Shown piece after piece: positions 24,166 to 36,013 of a stretch of 64,000 nt of DNA (position 1 is its first letter; the number at the start of each line of letters is the position of its first letter). Both the position numbers and the translations under genes were made by a program. The notes below the pieces were generated by a model. That model searched no databases, had not been told where the DNA came from, and saw nothing but the letters and a program-made list of their open reading frames with translations. Source of the DNA: Blastomyces gilchristii SLH14081 (lineage: Eukaryota > Ascomycota > Eurotiomycetes > Onygenales > Ajellomycetaceae); contig NW_003101646.1 in assembly GCF_000003855.2 (NCBI RefSeq), forward strand, positions 294,171 to 358,170, in the 5' to 3' direction.

Positions 24166-25861
24166 GACCAAAATTCCGCTGGTATACCTTCACCATTTTC
24201 AGTGAATTGAATTCAACCGGTTTGAAGAAAATCATGGCCATGGTCATCCCAACCCAATGGGTACCAAGCCTCGTCCATCTACTCTCTCCCTCTGAACCAT
24301 CCCACACACCTAGCAGCATCACCGAAGGTTCGCATCCGGCGCAGGCCTAATTCACGATATCCCATCCAACTCCACGTCGCCTGGCTCGGCTCGGTATCAA
24401 GGTTATTCCATTTCCTCCCTCATCTTGAAAAGCGTACCTTCTTGGCCGGAAGCCCCCTAAAACAAGATGATGGAAACGATAATTAATTCTCAGAACTTAA
24501 TACCCCCACCCACATTGCCAATAGTCCTCTCCCTTGTTGCTTGAAACATATTCATCCGACCCGGGCCTATTCTCTTTTCCTCCATGCCATTTTCGTTTTG
24601 GTGGTGAAATGAACAACGATTTCCCTTAACTTATTCCACAAAAACAAAAGTATAGAAATGAATTTTTTTTTTTTTATTTTTTTATTTTATTTTTTTTCCG
24701 AGGAGGGAGGCTTCCTTTACTCTTCCGGATCCTTCGCTTCCCAATTAAGATTTTTAGGCTTGAACGAATTGGTGCTTGGAATGACCATCATACTCCCCGC
24801 CCGCTATCTCCTGACATACATTATTTGCGCGTCTCCAAAAACAAAGATAAGCGGGGCAAATTTATTTCTGCATATTTCCCAATTCTGTGTGTTTAGAAAA
24901 TTATGACAACTCTGTGCTTTACATTATGAACATTTATATATAGCCTGTCTATGAGATACTAATCATCATTCATCTTCTGTCCTTTTCGCTGCTAGTGTAT
25001 GTTGCTTGAGAGTTTTTGGAAGTCTTTTGACTCGGATGGGAATGAATGTTATTAAAACAGGGAAGAAGTAAAAGAGGAGAGGGAGAAAATATCCCTGTGA
25101 TCTATCTGGGAACATTTTCTTTTGCTTTTTTCTTTTCGTTTTCTTTCATGCTTTTACTTATGTGCTATGAAAGGGGAGACAACGGGAAAATATTTGAAAT
25201 AAAATACTAATAAAAAAGAAATTGAGTGGGTGGCTACTGTGAGTTTGTTTTAACGACCTGGAAATTATGAAAGGATTAGGGACCTTGGACGTAAGATTTC
25301 AGTATCATTCCACACATGTTCTCATCACAAAAATTGAAGGAAATATTACGAGGCACAGAAAGAAGACTCCTTGAGGGACACTGTGAACACAAAATATACA
25401 TTCGAATTAAATTATGTACGATAAGTTTCCCCTGCACCCAAAAAAAATAAAAAAAAACCTAAGCCCCCAACAGACACAAATGAACAAAGCAATAAACCAC
25501 AACTTTAGTGGGAAAAGTTATTGCTTGTTACAAATCAGATCATAGTAGAACGAGAAAGAAAAAAGAAACGAGAAAGGCAACCCAGGAAACAGGAAAACCA
25601 ACGAAAATATGAAAAATGACGACGTCACTAGATGAGATACAATGATGGTAGTACCTATATGCTAGATGGGAGAATAAGGTCGAATATCAAAGTGGGGTTA
25701 ATTTGCGAAAAATTAAATTTGAGACGAGAGAGATCCGGAAATTTGGAAGTAGAAGAATATGGTGAGAGAAGAAGAATAGATTCTCTCTAGAAGGAGGAAA
25801 CTGGGAATAAGGAAGTAAGGCCTTTTTTTTGCCTCTCTTGCTTTTTTGTATTGCAGCATCT
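24166..25861. other. convergent intergenic region, 1.7 kb
   Basis: It lies between two genes that converge (plus-strand MED27 and the minus-strand DUF7137-type gene), so it should hold both 3' ends. T-rich (24662-24700) and A-rich (25440-25458) tracts are present. No coding frame is convincing. Confidence 0.45.
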
Positions 25862-26879
25862 TTAAAGAAGTCCAACAACGCCCGTAACGAACCATGTGAA
25901 AGAGAGAACTGTGACTGCGGACATGCCAACAATGAACTTAAGAGCTTGTCGTTCCATATCTGAGACAGCACTGTTGCAACCGGGACAGACGAAATCTGAA
26001 GGGAAAACAGTTAGAATTGCCAATGCATACTACTGCTAGAAAACGGGCTTGGTCGAACAGGGCCCGGGGAGCTTAGGGGGCAAAAGCAATAAATAAAAAT
26101 ACCTTGACGTGGAGTATATGGTTGAGGGTAATACATTCCAAAGACAAACTGGTTTTGGGAACCCAATTCACCTGGCCCAGGGATAGTAGAGGGATCTTTA
26201 GAATTGTCATACACCATGAGCGTGTAGTCTTCCGTGAGTAACGGCACGTCGCTTGTTCTGTAGGCACCCGTATCCCACTCGATCTCTACGGTTGGTGCAA
26301 CGGTCATGTTCCCAGAAATGGTGTATGAATGGTCGTTTTTGCTACAGTATGCGACCGCATCGACGGCGGTCGGGGAGACGAGGAGGGATGTGTAGTTCCA
26401 TTTGAATGTTGCTGTCGTCCCGATTTTAATGTAGGTTGGTCCATCGGTTATGGCTGGTTCGATAAGCTTAATACCGCCTGCGGGGGCATCAAAGGGGACA
26501 CTTGTGGGCCTCGGATTTGTCGTTCTGGTACCCGTATCTTTTGTTCCAGCAGTTGTATCGGTATTTCCGTCGGTATTTCTTCCGGTTTCTTCTGAGTCCC
26601 CGGTCTCCGTCGGGGCTTCAGTGATTGTGGGATCCTCTGTCCTCGAAGGTCCATCCGCCGTAGTGTCTTCTGTGAGGTATTAGAGGAGTGTGAGACATAA
26701 AAAAAGACCTCTCCTTTTATTTTCAAGAAAATAGAAATAAAAAGCTCACCTCTATTTTGCCGTCTTGCAAGCGCGATTGGCTGTGCTAAATGAACCTTGC
26801 CATCCCCCAACGAGGCTTTCGCAAACGACACCAGCAGGAGTAGCGAACAAAGAATGAAAATGTGGCTGGTGGGCCGCAT
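25862..26879 (-). CDS. DUF7137-type secreted/membrane-anchored protein
   Basis: Minus-strand exons 26879-26750, 26669-26103 and 25995-25862; introns of 80 and 107 bases; 276 aa. Start MRPTSHIF is followed by a hydrophobic core (ILCSLLLLVSFAKA), a clear signal peptide. A Ser/Thr/Glu-rich linker follows. The conserved domain comes next: IGTTATFKWNYTS (N-glycosylation site NYT), then VEIEWDTGAY, DYTLMVYD and FGMYYPQPYTP. After the last splice come a CPGC motif, SDMERQAL, and a C-terminal membrane helix (VGMSAVTVLSFTWFVTG). This order matches what I know of the fungal DUF7137 family, a surface protein with an Ig-like fold of unknown function. The protein is likely on the cell surface or in the secretory pathway, with most of its mass outside. 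Splice joins all preserve frame (831 bases), so the gene looks intact. Confidence 0.8.
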
Positions 26880-28089
26880 ATTGACTCGCGGTCCCTCTCT
26901 AGAACACTGAAGGCCAACAAGTGCAAGACCCAACAAGAAAAGAGAGGGTAAAAAAAGGTTGGCACAGTCGGGCTTTCAACACCCAAGATTTTATATCCCA
27001 AGCAATAAACCAAAAAAAAAGGGGGCGGGAATGCAACGTCTTTCTTGTACAGCACAATATTCTCCCAAGTAGATGATGACCGAGTAATTTCACCTTTTTC
27101 AAGTCATAGCAAATAGACTTTTGAGTTAGATGGTAGGTTGGTAGCGAATGGGCTGGCTGGCGTCCGGCTTAAAAGCGAACGTCCGTGTGTTGTCGATGGT
27201 ACGGACAAAGATTCGACTGCCACGGACGAACAGGGCTGATAGGTATGGTAATAATGAATTATTCTAAACGTTCTAATAGAGAGAACTAGAAAGAGCAACA
27301 AAAACGAAAGTTTGGCGAAACAATGCTGCGTTATTAACGATATAGCGATGCTGAGCGGGATGTGATGGTTTGATATCCAATAACCAGAGAAAGCAAAGCG
27401 CGAACCGCCGCGGTTAGCGAGAGACGATGATATCGAATAGCGAGAGGACAGGAGATAGCGAGGAGGGCAGGGTAAGAGGGGTAAGAGGGGTAAGAGGAGG
27501 AGGTAGAAGAGGAAGAGGAGGAGGTGGAAGAGGAAGAGGAGGAGGGGCAAAAAAGATGAAGACGACAACTTGAAGTTTGACGACGATGATGTGAAGTTTG
27601 TCGTGGACGATGGCCGAAAAAGGGAAAATGTCTGAGACCCGCCCCATCCACGTGACAGTTCGGCGAAACAGCCCGCTAAATGGGGCTAGACCGAGGCTAT
27701 TTTTAGCATCAGCCTCTGGCCCGATTGTTGTCAGCCGCAGGTGGAGTAAGGATTAGAAATATGTCAGGTTCTATTATTATTTGTGCCGTACAGTACCCCC
27801 TCCGTACACAGCTGTCAACTGCATTTCTTTGTTTTGAGGCTCATTCCATGGTTTACGTGGCAGTCAGTCCCTTGGTTTCTCCATACTCAAAAGGTTGCAC
27901 AAGAAGACAGATATCTACCAAGGAACCAATTCGATCACACATGGATGGAGCTACCTGTTCCCAAAAACAGATTACATACGATTTTTATTATAGTTATCAT
28001 TATCATCTTGTCTTATGCCAAAACATGAACAGATCGTTCCAAACAGCCAGAATTAAGGGTGGGTATATAAAAGCCGTCAATGATGATTT
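26880..28089. other. intergenic region with a purine-rich repeat
   Basis: It lies between the start of the DUF7137-type gene and the stop of rad26, both on the minus strand, so it should hold the promoter of the former and the terminator of the latter. Apart from the G/A-rich tract at 27457-27547 nothing is recognisable. Confidence 0.45.
27457..27547. repeat. purine-rich tract of GGTAAGAGG and GAGGAGGTGGAAGAG units
   Basis: About 90 bases are almost purely G and A. They begin with three GGGGTAAGA-like repeats, then longer GAGGAGG(A/T)(A/G)GAAGAGGAA units. Such polypurine mirror-like DNA can adopt triplex structure; it also throws up long meaningless Ser/Leu/Pro-rich ORFs on the minus strand. 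Confidence 0.75.
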
Positions 28090-31000
28090 TCACCCCGCAT
28101 ACTCCGGCCGAAGTACCCACTTCCCCCTTGCCCTTCCCCCAGTCTTCTCCAACACAGCAATAGTCCGCAACATCTCCTTAAATTCCATCGTGGCGCGCGG
28201 CGTGTCACAGAAACGATTAAAATGATCAATGAGGTTCTGCGTGTGCACAGACCCGCCATGCGCCATGATATAATCACGGATCAGCTTCAGAAAATCTTTG
28301 CCGCGCGGCTTGTCGCTGCGGCTAATACTGTCGGTAAGCCCTCCTGGGGTACCAGAGCGGGGCGTATTAGTGCCCGATGCATTGCTGCTACTACTACCGC
28401 CGACGCCACCTCGGCCGCTCCCACCACTTCCCACTGTACGGTTTGTGAGATTGGCAAGGAGGCTGGTGGAGGATGGGCCGCCTGTGACTCTGCGTATGGT
28501 GCTGCCACCACCGGATGAGAGTGGAGACGAAATGGTCCCACGTGGCTGCATGGTGCTTTCAGGCCTACCTGCAACACCGAACTGACCAGTCCAGGTGGGT
28601 GTGCCAACCGGGATGGATTTGGCAAGTTCGCCTGCCTTGAGAAGCTCCCTGGCCGCTTCAGCTGCTACCTTCTTAGCCTCGGCCTCGATTATTTTGGGGT
28701 CTGCTTTTATAATGCGTTTTCCATTGATGATTTGCTCATGCTCGAGCGCGGAGTGCACGCCAGATCGGGCAAATATGCCTTCCATCAACCGCGCCTCCGA
28801 GTTCGGAGCTGTTTTATCCTCCGTTTTAGAAGCACTTGGAGTTTCCGGGGGACCTTGGAAGCGCTCCAGAGAAGACACGCCTGTGACGCGGCTGATCTTT
28901 TCTTGTTCTTCACGGTCTGCACCCTTGGCAGCTTCTCCGGCTGTTGGATTTTGCGATATTCTAGCGCTTGCGGTTTGGGCACCCTTGGGTTCTTGAAACG
29001 TAACTTCTGCGTCTTTAAATAGCCCACTCGTTTCAGTCGGCCCATCGTTCCCAAGGGTAAACAAATCATGCAAATCGCTCATCTGGAACGTCTGCCGCTG
29101 TTTCGGGTCCTTCAGAATCTTATTGGTCAAAAATTGCTTGAAAATTTGGCGATGGTAAATTTTCTCCTCAATGGTCCCTGCTGTCATAAGTCTATATATC
29201 GTAACCTCGCGTTTTTGGCCTAACCTCCAAGATCTCTCGCGGGCTTGAACATCTGTCGAAGGATTCCAATCCGGGTCGTAAATGATGACCCGATCTGCAC
29301 CAGTCAAATTCACTCCGAGACCACCAACTTTGGTGGTTAGTAGGAAAACATGTATATCTGGATTGTTGTTAAACTCATCAACCATGCTTTGTCGAAGTTT
29401 AATCGGTGTGTTTCCATCCATCCTCTGGTATTTGAACCCAGACAGCGATTTTATGAACCGTTCAAGGATATCCAACATGATTCGATGCTGAGCGAAAAGG
29501 AGAGTTTTGTGACCTGTATCCCTCCACAGTTCCAACAGCGACTTGACGATTTGCATTTTTCCAGACTTGGATGCACTGCCGTAGTTATAACTTGATTTTT
29601 TAGACAACGTTTTGTGTTCTGGGAGGTCGGGGTGATTGCAAATCTTGCGGAGCATGTCAATGCCATACAGCGCCTCTCTCCGACCTCTGAGTATCGATGA
29701 CATCTCATTAGATCCCAAAAAAGCTTCGTACGCTGATCTTTGTATTTTCGTCAATTTACAGAAAAGCACCTGTTCACTTTTCTTAGGAAGGTCGGCAGCC
29801 ACGTCAATTTTAAACCGCTGAAGTAGGTAAGGGCTGATGGCATCTTTGAGCGTTTCTGCACATTTTGCCGCAGTTTGCACCTGCAGATTTGATGCATTTG
29901 CATATCCACCTTGACGAATTGGGAATTCGAACTGGTTTCGGAAATTGACCAGCGTCCCCAATCTCATAGGAAAGACGAAGTCAAACAGGGACCAAAGCTC
30001 AGTTAGGCTATTCTGCATAGGCGTTCCGGACAGAATGAGACGATGCGCAGTGCGCAATTCCTTGCAGTGGATCGTAATCGCGGTATCCGGATTCCGAATC
30101 TTGTGCCCTTCGTCAAGAATAGCGCAGCCCCAGTCAACTGGGATTAGCAAGGAACAGTACGTCTGGAGGCCGGAGTAAGTAGTCACGAGTACATGGCCCT
30201 CCTCCAAGACACGTTTTAAAATCCGTTTCGCAGCCTTCTGTTCTTTGGTGAGTCCGCGTGGCTGGTCTGGCTCCCATAGTTGGGATTCTAGTCGTGGATC
30301 CGCATAGCTCTCCCTTCGTAGATTTACCATACCACTCCCTGAAGTGTGTAAAATTGATACCCGAAACGGGGCCCACCACCGATGGAATTCGTTTACCCAC
30401 TGCTTCATCACGGTTGGGGGACAAACCACAATGACAGGCTTGGTCAGGATCCTGCTATGGTGAAGCCCAGCCAGGAAAGCAATGACTTGGATTGTTTTAC
30501 CAAGTCCCATTTCATCACCGATTATTCCCCCTACTTTCTGTTGGTAGAGCTCCCAAAGCCATTGGACTCCTGTTTTCTGGTAATCAAAAAGGTATGGATA
30601 TATGTCTCCAGGGACGCAATAACCACCATCCAATATTTTGTCAGGAACTTTTGGATGCGGTAAAACCCATTCCTCCTCGTCTTCCGCGAAAGGACTATGT
30701 CTTTCACCAGCTCCACGTATAGCATCAGCCGCATCTGCCGTTTGAGGATCACCCTCATTCTGGGCTCGTTTCCGCGCTGCTGACCTCCTATGTACCCAAT
30801 CTTCCAGTCTAGCTCGATATACCCTCTCATCACCGTCGTCCACCCCTTCGAAACTTTCCACAACCTTCTCGACGCTCTTCTTTCCCACTATTTTTGGCCG
30901 CCTCTTTCGTGATTTCCCCTCAGATGAAATAGAAGCCAAATCCAACTCGTCCGACGAGCCTTCTTCTCCAGACGCGACGAATATTGCAGAGTCCACATAC

Positions 31001-32024
31001 TCCGCATCAGACGTCGGGGTTGATAATCTAGATGAAAATGGATGAGATGCGCCTGCACCCTTGTCTCCTTTCTCGGGCCCTGGCACTGGATGGGGCCCTG
31101 TCTTCCGACGCTTTTGTGGCCGCGAAAGCAAGAGATCAGCGGATTCTCTCTCTGCGCTCGACTCATCGTAATCAAATCCTGGACGTAGAAGGTGGCGATG
31201 GGACTGTTCAAGATGTGACGAAGATTCCCGCAATGCTAATTCCTGCTCTCGCTCATCCTCCGCGTCGATCAACGCTTCCCTTAGTGTTGCAGTACTGGAC
31301 CCATCAGCCCCTCCTCCAATCTTCGAGAAGGGTGTAATTTTTCCAGTCCGTATCAGATAATCTCTTCGAGACTCATTTGGCAGTCTTCCGGACTCAGACA
31401 CCTGGTCTGCCTCCTCAAGTCCTTGGTGCCTCTCATCGATGCGTTGCTGGATCTGCTCAACATCAACGTCGAGGGATGATATCCGCGATTCTAGGTTCTC
31501 TATTTCTGTAGTTATGCAAACACGTGCAGCGGTGCCTACAGGTTGGGAGAGTCGCTGGTGTAATCTTAAGATCTGCGATTCTAGTTTCCTATAGCAAGGA
31601 TCCCTATAGTTAGTCGCAATTTTTCAAGTTGCGAAAGGTGGGTTTACGTACGATTTCTCTACCCTTGTACGTTCCAGTCGTTTGTGGTCTCTTTCATCTG
31701 CTTGCTCTACAAGAACCCTGTCCGCCTGGTTGTGGTTGTCCAAAAGTAAGAATAATTCTCCCATTTGATATGCCCATCACCAAGAAACAGAGCAAGTTAA
31801 ATTATAGAACGCACCTGGCGGCCAATATCCCTTTCCAGATCATCTTGATCTCGAACGTCCGCATGTAGCTCCCGTAACCGCCCTAATTCCGCATCTGACA
31901 CCGAAGTTGATGGTGAGCTTTCGGGCATGGGTTGTTTTACATGGTGCACATCTTTCTCGCCAGTCGGAGCTTCTTCCGCCACTTGTGCCGTGCCCGGCGT
32001 GGCTGCATTCTGGCTTTCGTCCAT
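28090..32024 (-). CDS. rad26: Rad26/CSB transcription-coupled repair SNF2 ATPase
   Basis: Minus-strand exons 32024-31815, 31725-31652 and 31588-28090; introns of 89 and 63 bases; 1260 aa, in frame throughout. Start MDESQNAATPG at 32024; no upstream ATG in frame. The N-terminal third is charged and partly coiled-coil (LESQILRLHQRLS, IEQ-type helices), with a PQKRRKTG nuclear-localisation-like stretch. The SNF2 core follows: FDYQKTGVQWLWELY (Q-motif region), Walker A GDEMGLGKT (about 452-460), DEGH in place of DEAH (about 590), SGTPMQN, and the C-lobe with DGNTPIK, TTKVGGLGVNL and DWNPSTDVQARERSWRLGQ. The last 70 residues (MAHGGSVHTQNLIDHFNRF) resemble the CSB/Rad26 C-terminal winged-helix-like region. 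The family remodels stalled RNA polymerase II at DNA lesions. The gene appears complete. Its 5' end lies only 350 bases from the repeat boundary. Confidence 0.93.
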
Positions 32025-32373
32025 CTTATAATCCAAGGGTATTGATGCTTCCAGAGGCGGAGCTTTAAGTGAGCGGATTAAAAGCTGAACAAGCCTCGTT
32101 GGAAAAAGCGAGGGCACCTATGTAAAAACCACTTCTAGTTCATCCATGTGTTCTAGCCAACCATTTGCTCAGCAACGTCGGTGATAGCTCATGGGAGCGG
32201 GCAAGGCGTTTACGATAATTGTTTCCTTGAAAAGGAATGAAAAGCGAACGGATCAGAGACCGCAGACTTGTTCTCAGTTCTTGATCTCGCTGCCTGGGTT
32301 GAAGGTGTATAGCTTCAAGTGTTTGTCAATGGTATGTACCTACCATAATCACGTGCCACCTAACCTATTTAGT
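32025..32373 (-). promoter_or_regulatory. upstream region of rad26
   Basis: Island-like composition continues for about 350 bases before the 41-bp element end. No TATA box or named site is evident. The word CCACCTAAC, which also lies within the adjoining inverted motif, occurs at 32356, so the element may start slightly earlier than 32374. Confidence 0.35.
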
Positions 32374-32414
32374 GTAACATAATCAACCACTTAACGCTCG
32401 TTTCCACCTAATGC
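32374..32414 (+). repeat. 41-bp inverted end motif, right copy
   Basis: It is the inverted partner of 852-892 (38 of 41 identical, transitions only). CCACYTAAC-type words are repeated within it. It lies at the switch from island to AT-rich DNA and about 1.9 kb before recognisable Helitron protein, so by position it is probably that element's 5' end. A perfect-looking inverted end is unusual for classical Helitrons but known for the Helitron2 type. Confidence 0.6.
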
Positions 32415-34300
32415 CAGGAAACAGAAACTTGACCTCGCTAAGTGCGCCACTTGACCTCATTACATAATCATGACCCTGACCTTGCACAATCTCTCTATAT
32501 ATTAAAGAAAAACCAACTTTTCCGTGCAAAAAACACTGTAATGTGATCTCACATGTCATCATGTGCATCTCATCAAATTTATAATTGAGATTAACAGCTG
32601 GCTCTGCAGCCTGTACAACTCTGATAGATAATCTTCATTCTTTTCTTTACAGATATTCTCTGCTATATTTACATTCTTTATACTCTTATCTACATTCATT
32701 ACAATCTGTATATTCATTAATATACTCTTTCATACACTGCTGCTTAACATGTGAGAATTCTCATTCTCTCAGCATATTTAAACATTCTCAATTCAATGCA
32801 TTATTTCATATATACTCTATATACTGTCAAGCTCAGTATCATGCATGTTAGATATATTCAGTTCAAATCTTCTATCTATCATTGAGAAATGTAGCTGCTT
32901 CTGTACTTAACTCACAGTGAGTTAAGCTATCACACTGTGATATATACTGTAAAGACTGTCTGTCTTATCTGTTTTATACTATCAATTACATATTTAAGAA
33001 CTGTAATAACTGCTAAGCTCTCAATTATAAATATATCTGTAATATTAAATGCTGTCATCTGACAGCTGCTGCAGCAGTTTATACAGACTATATATATATA
33101 AATTCATCAGAGATACTGTCTCTTGATGTTTTTAATAATTGAATCAGCTTAACTATCTCTGAATTAGCTGTTAATTCTTTAATTACTTATAGTTACTAAT
33201 CTATTCTCTATAGCTTTGAGTTCTATACTTATCACTATTAATTACTTAATTTTAACTGAATAAATGTCTACTACTCTATCTACAGAGCTAAGTATTAAAT
33301 TAACAAACATATATACAGATTATTACAGACTCTATCAGTATTTTTCATATACTATATAAGAGATACTGTAAGACTGTTATCTATTAAAGAACTCTCACAA
33401 GAGCTATATAAGCTGTTTAATGATAATACAGCTGATGTAAAAGTATTTCTATAAGTATTTCTATAAGTATATTCAGAACTACAACTCTGTTCTGATATTT
33501 ATATCTATTAAATATAAGTAGAATTCATGTCTGAGTTATCTGACTACTAGCAGTCTGATATTATTTTAAATATAGAGAAAATTCTATTATCTGTAAGAAT
33601 TATTAGAGTGTGAGTTAGATAAGAATATCTATTTTATATAAATATAAATTTATAACTTATAGTTTGATATAAGTATTTTAAATAATACAGACTCTATTGT
33701 ATATTCTAGTATATTTAATTGTATCTATATTATATTGTTTACTGTTTATTTATTTACTTTTTCATATTCTTCTATTATATTATTATAACTGCTAACATTC
33801 TTAAGATTAATTCTTTTATTCAGTTTTATCAGTCTGTATAAGAGATACTACAGAACAGCTCTATTATATATATCAGTTTAAACTCTGTTCTACAGCTGAA
33901 AGTAGGCAATGATTATCACTGTGAGAATCTATTTACTGTCTCTGAGATTGCAGGTATTATACAGAATACTTTCAGTAGTATCTATTATCTTCATATTATT
34001 CTTCTAATGCTATAACAGCTCAGTGCTGACTTAAGTCTTATATATATTAATTCTCATAGTCTGTTATATCTTTCACTGTATTATATTCTACTTTTTTCTT
34101 TCAGAGATCATAGCTGATATATTAATATAAATATGCTTACAGATCTCTCACTCACCTGTAACAGCTCTGATAATGATGTTAATAATACTGTTAAGAATGA
34201 AGATGAGTGTAGTAACTATAGCCTGACTCTGTGTATATAACATATATATAATCTTTTTTAATAAGATGATGTTAATACTTCTCTTTTTCAGACTAAATGT
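32415..34300 (+). pseudogene. 5' part of Helitron, N-terminal coding remnants
   Basis: The first 200 bases are moderately GC-containing and probably the element's leader. From about 33.3 kb short open pieces appear, but only the end (QTKCLFQQYLIDIYM, from about 34290) is clearly Helitron. The region between has no motif I can name with confidence. Confidence 0.4.
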
Positions 34301-36013
34301 CTATTTCAACAATATTTAATTGATATCTATATGAATATTAATCAAGCACTTCATCACAAACTCGCTCAATGTTTTGAATAAGAACCCGTCAATAGATTCA
34401 TTGAAAAGCTCTCAATTATACAAGTATTTTGACCTCATTGCCAATCACATACCCTGTGTGATGGTGAAGTTATTCAGTCAAATGTGAACCAGACATTGTT
34501 TAAAACTCCTGTGTGGGATTATCTCTCATTCATCTCTATCACATCACAACTCCAGCCCAAATTGCCATATAAATTGTAAGATGAGAAGACCTAGTCATAT
34601 ACATCAATCTTCTTAATTTTGAAAGATTCTCAATCTGTAATTGTGAAGATATCTGAGAAGTAACTTTCATGAAAACTCTGTCTATCTTTGATGTTTTAAA
34701 ACATCAATATTAAGTCTTACTGACACACTGTTCTTCTCAATCTGACTCATCTCTGATAGAAAAATGCAAAAAGATACCTCAGTAATAGTATCAAGCATAT
34801 AATTAATAAACATATCTGAAGTGTATTCTTTGTGAAAACTCTCTCTGTCTTTGATGTATTAAGACATTAATACTAAGTCTCACTCTTATATCACCTCTTT
34901 CAATCTGACTCATTCTCAGCAGAAAACTATAAAAAAATATCTCAGCAACTGTATTCAATACATAATCAGCAGATATAACAACTATAAAATCAGTATATCT
35001 TAAGATCTGACTGAGTCTTTGATCCCTGCACAGTGAGATATATTAAATCTAGTTTTAATATCTCAATATTTAATAGATTCTGCAAGAGATTGAGAACAGC
35101 AACACTAGATTTCTATTGAATTTGAGAATTAACTCTATATTAATATAATCATTGACAAAGTCTTTTATTTTAAGATATAAATAACCAGTTTCTCTATATT
35201 CTGCTGACAATATTTATATTATTATATAGAAACAGACTTATATTCTCTATAATATCAAGACTCTGAAGAGAGAAAGTCTTGATAGAGAATATACAGTAGT
35301 ATATATCTTAGCAGTTTCTATCTCATTCTTCTGCAGCAGTTAATGCAAAAAAAAAAAAGATCTTAGAAATAGTTTTTTACTTCTCTTGAAAAAGTAAGAT
35401 ATTTTTCTCTGAGTTTTATATAATATTCTTATAAAGAATTAAAAACAGAGCTGTTTTCTATTATAATTTTATATTCTTTTAAGTAAGAATTACTTTTTTA
35501 GTGATTGAAGAGCTTTTATTAATACTTAATTCTTTTTTACACTCTCTATTAACTGATTTGACTTGCACACTTGTTATGTGAGAAGAATTGAATGATTTAG
35601 AATAAAATTAAATAGTTTTAATCAATTTCTCTGCAAAAAATTGATTTATTTTTTATCAGTTTTTCTCTTAAAAACTGTCATATTATCTGATTTATTATCA
35701 ATTGATATCATACTTTTTCTCACTGTATCTCAAGAAAGAGATTATAAAGATTTTATTAATTTATCTTAAAAATCAATTCTAGTTTATTAGATTCTCTTTA
35801 AAAATCTAATCTAGTTACTGAACTAGTGTGAAAAAAATCAGATATTTTATATATAAAAGTCTTTTATTCTTCTTTTGAAACAGTCTGATTAACTTTTTAA
35901 TTGAAAACAGACTTAGAAATCTCTTAATTGAAACAGTCTGATCAACTTTTCAAAAGAGTTCAATATATATCTCAATTGAAACAGTCTGACTAACTTTTCA
36001 TTAAGTAAGAACA

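Noticed and set aside
27104..27651. Ser/Leu/Pro-rich minus-strand ORFs
   Set aside because: Direct translations of the polypurine repeat.
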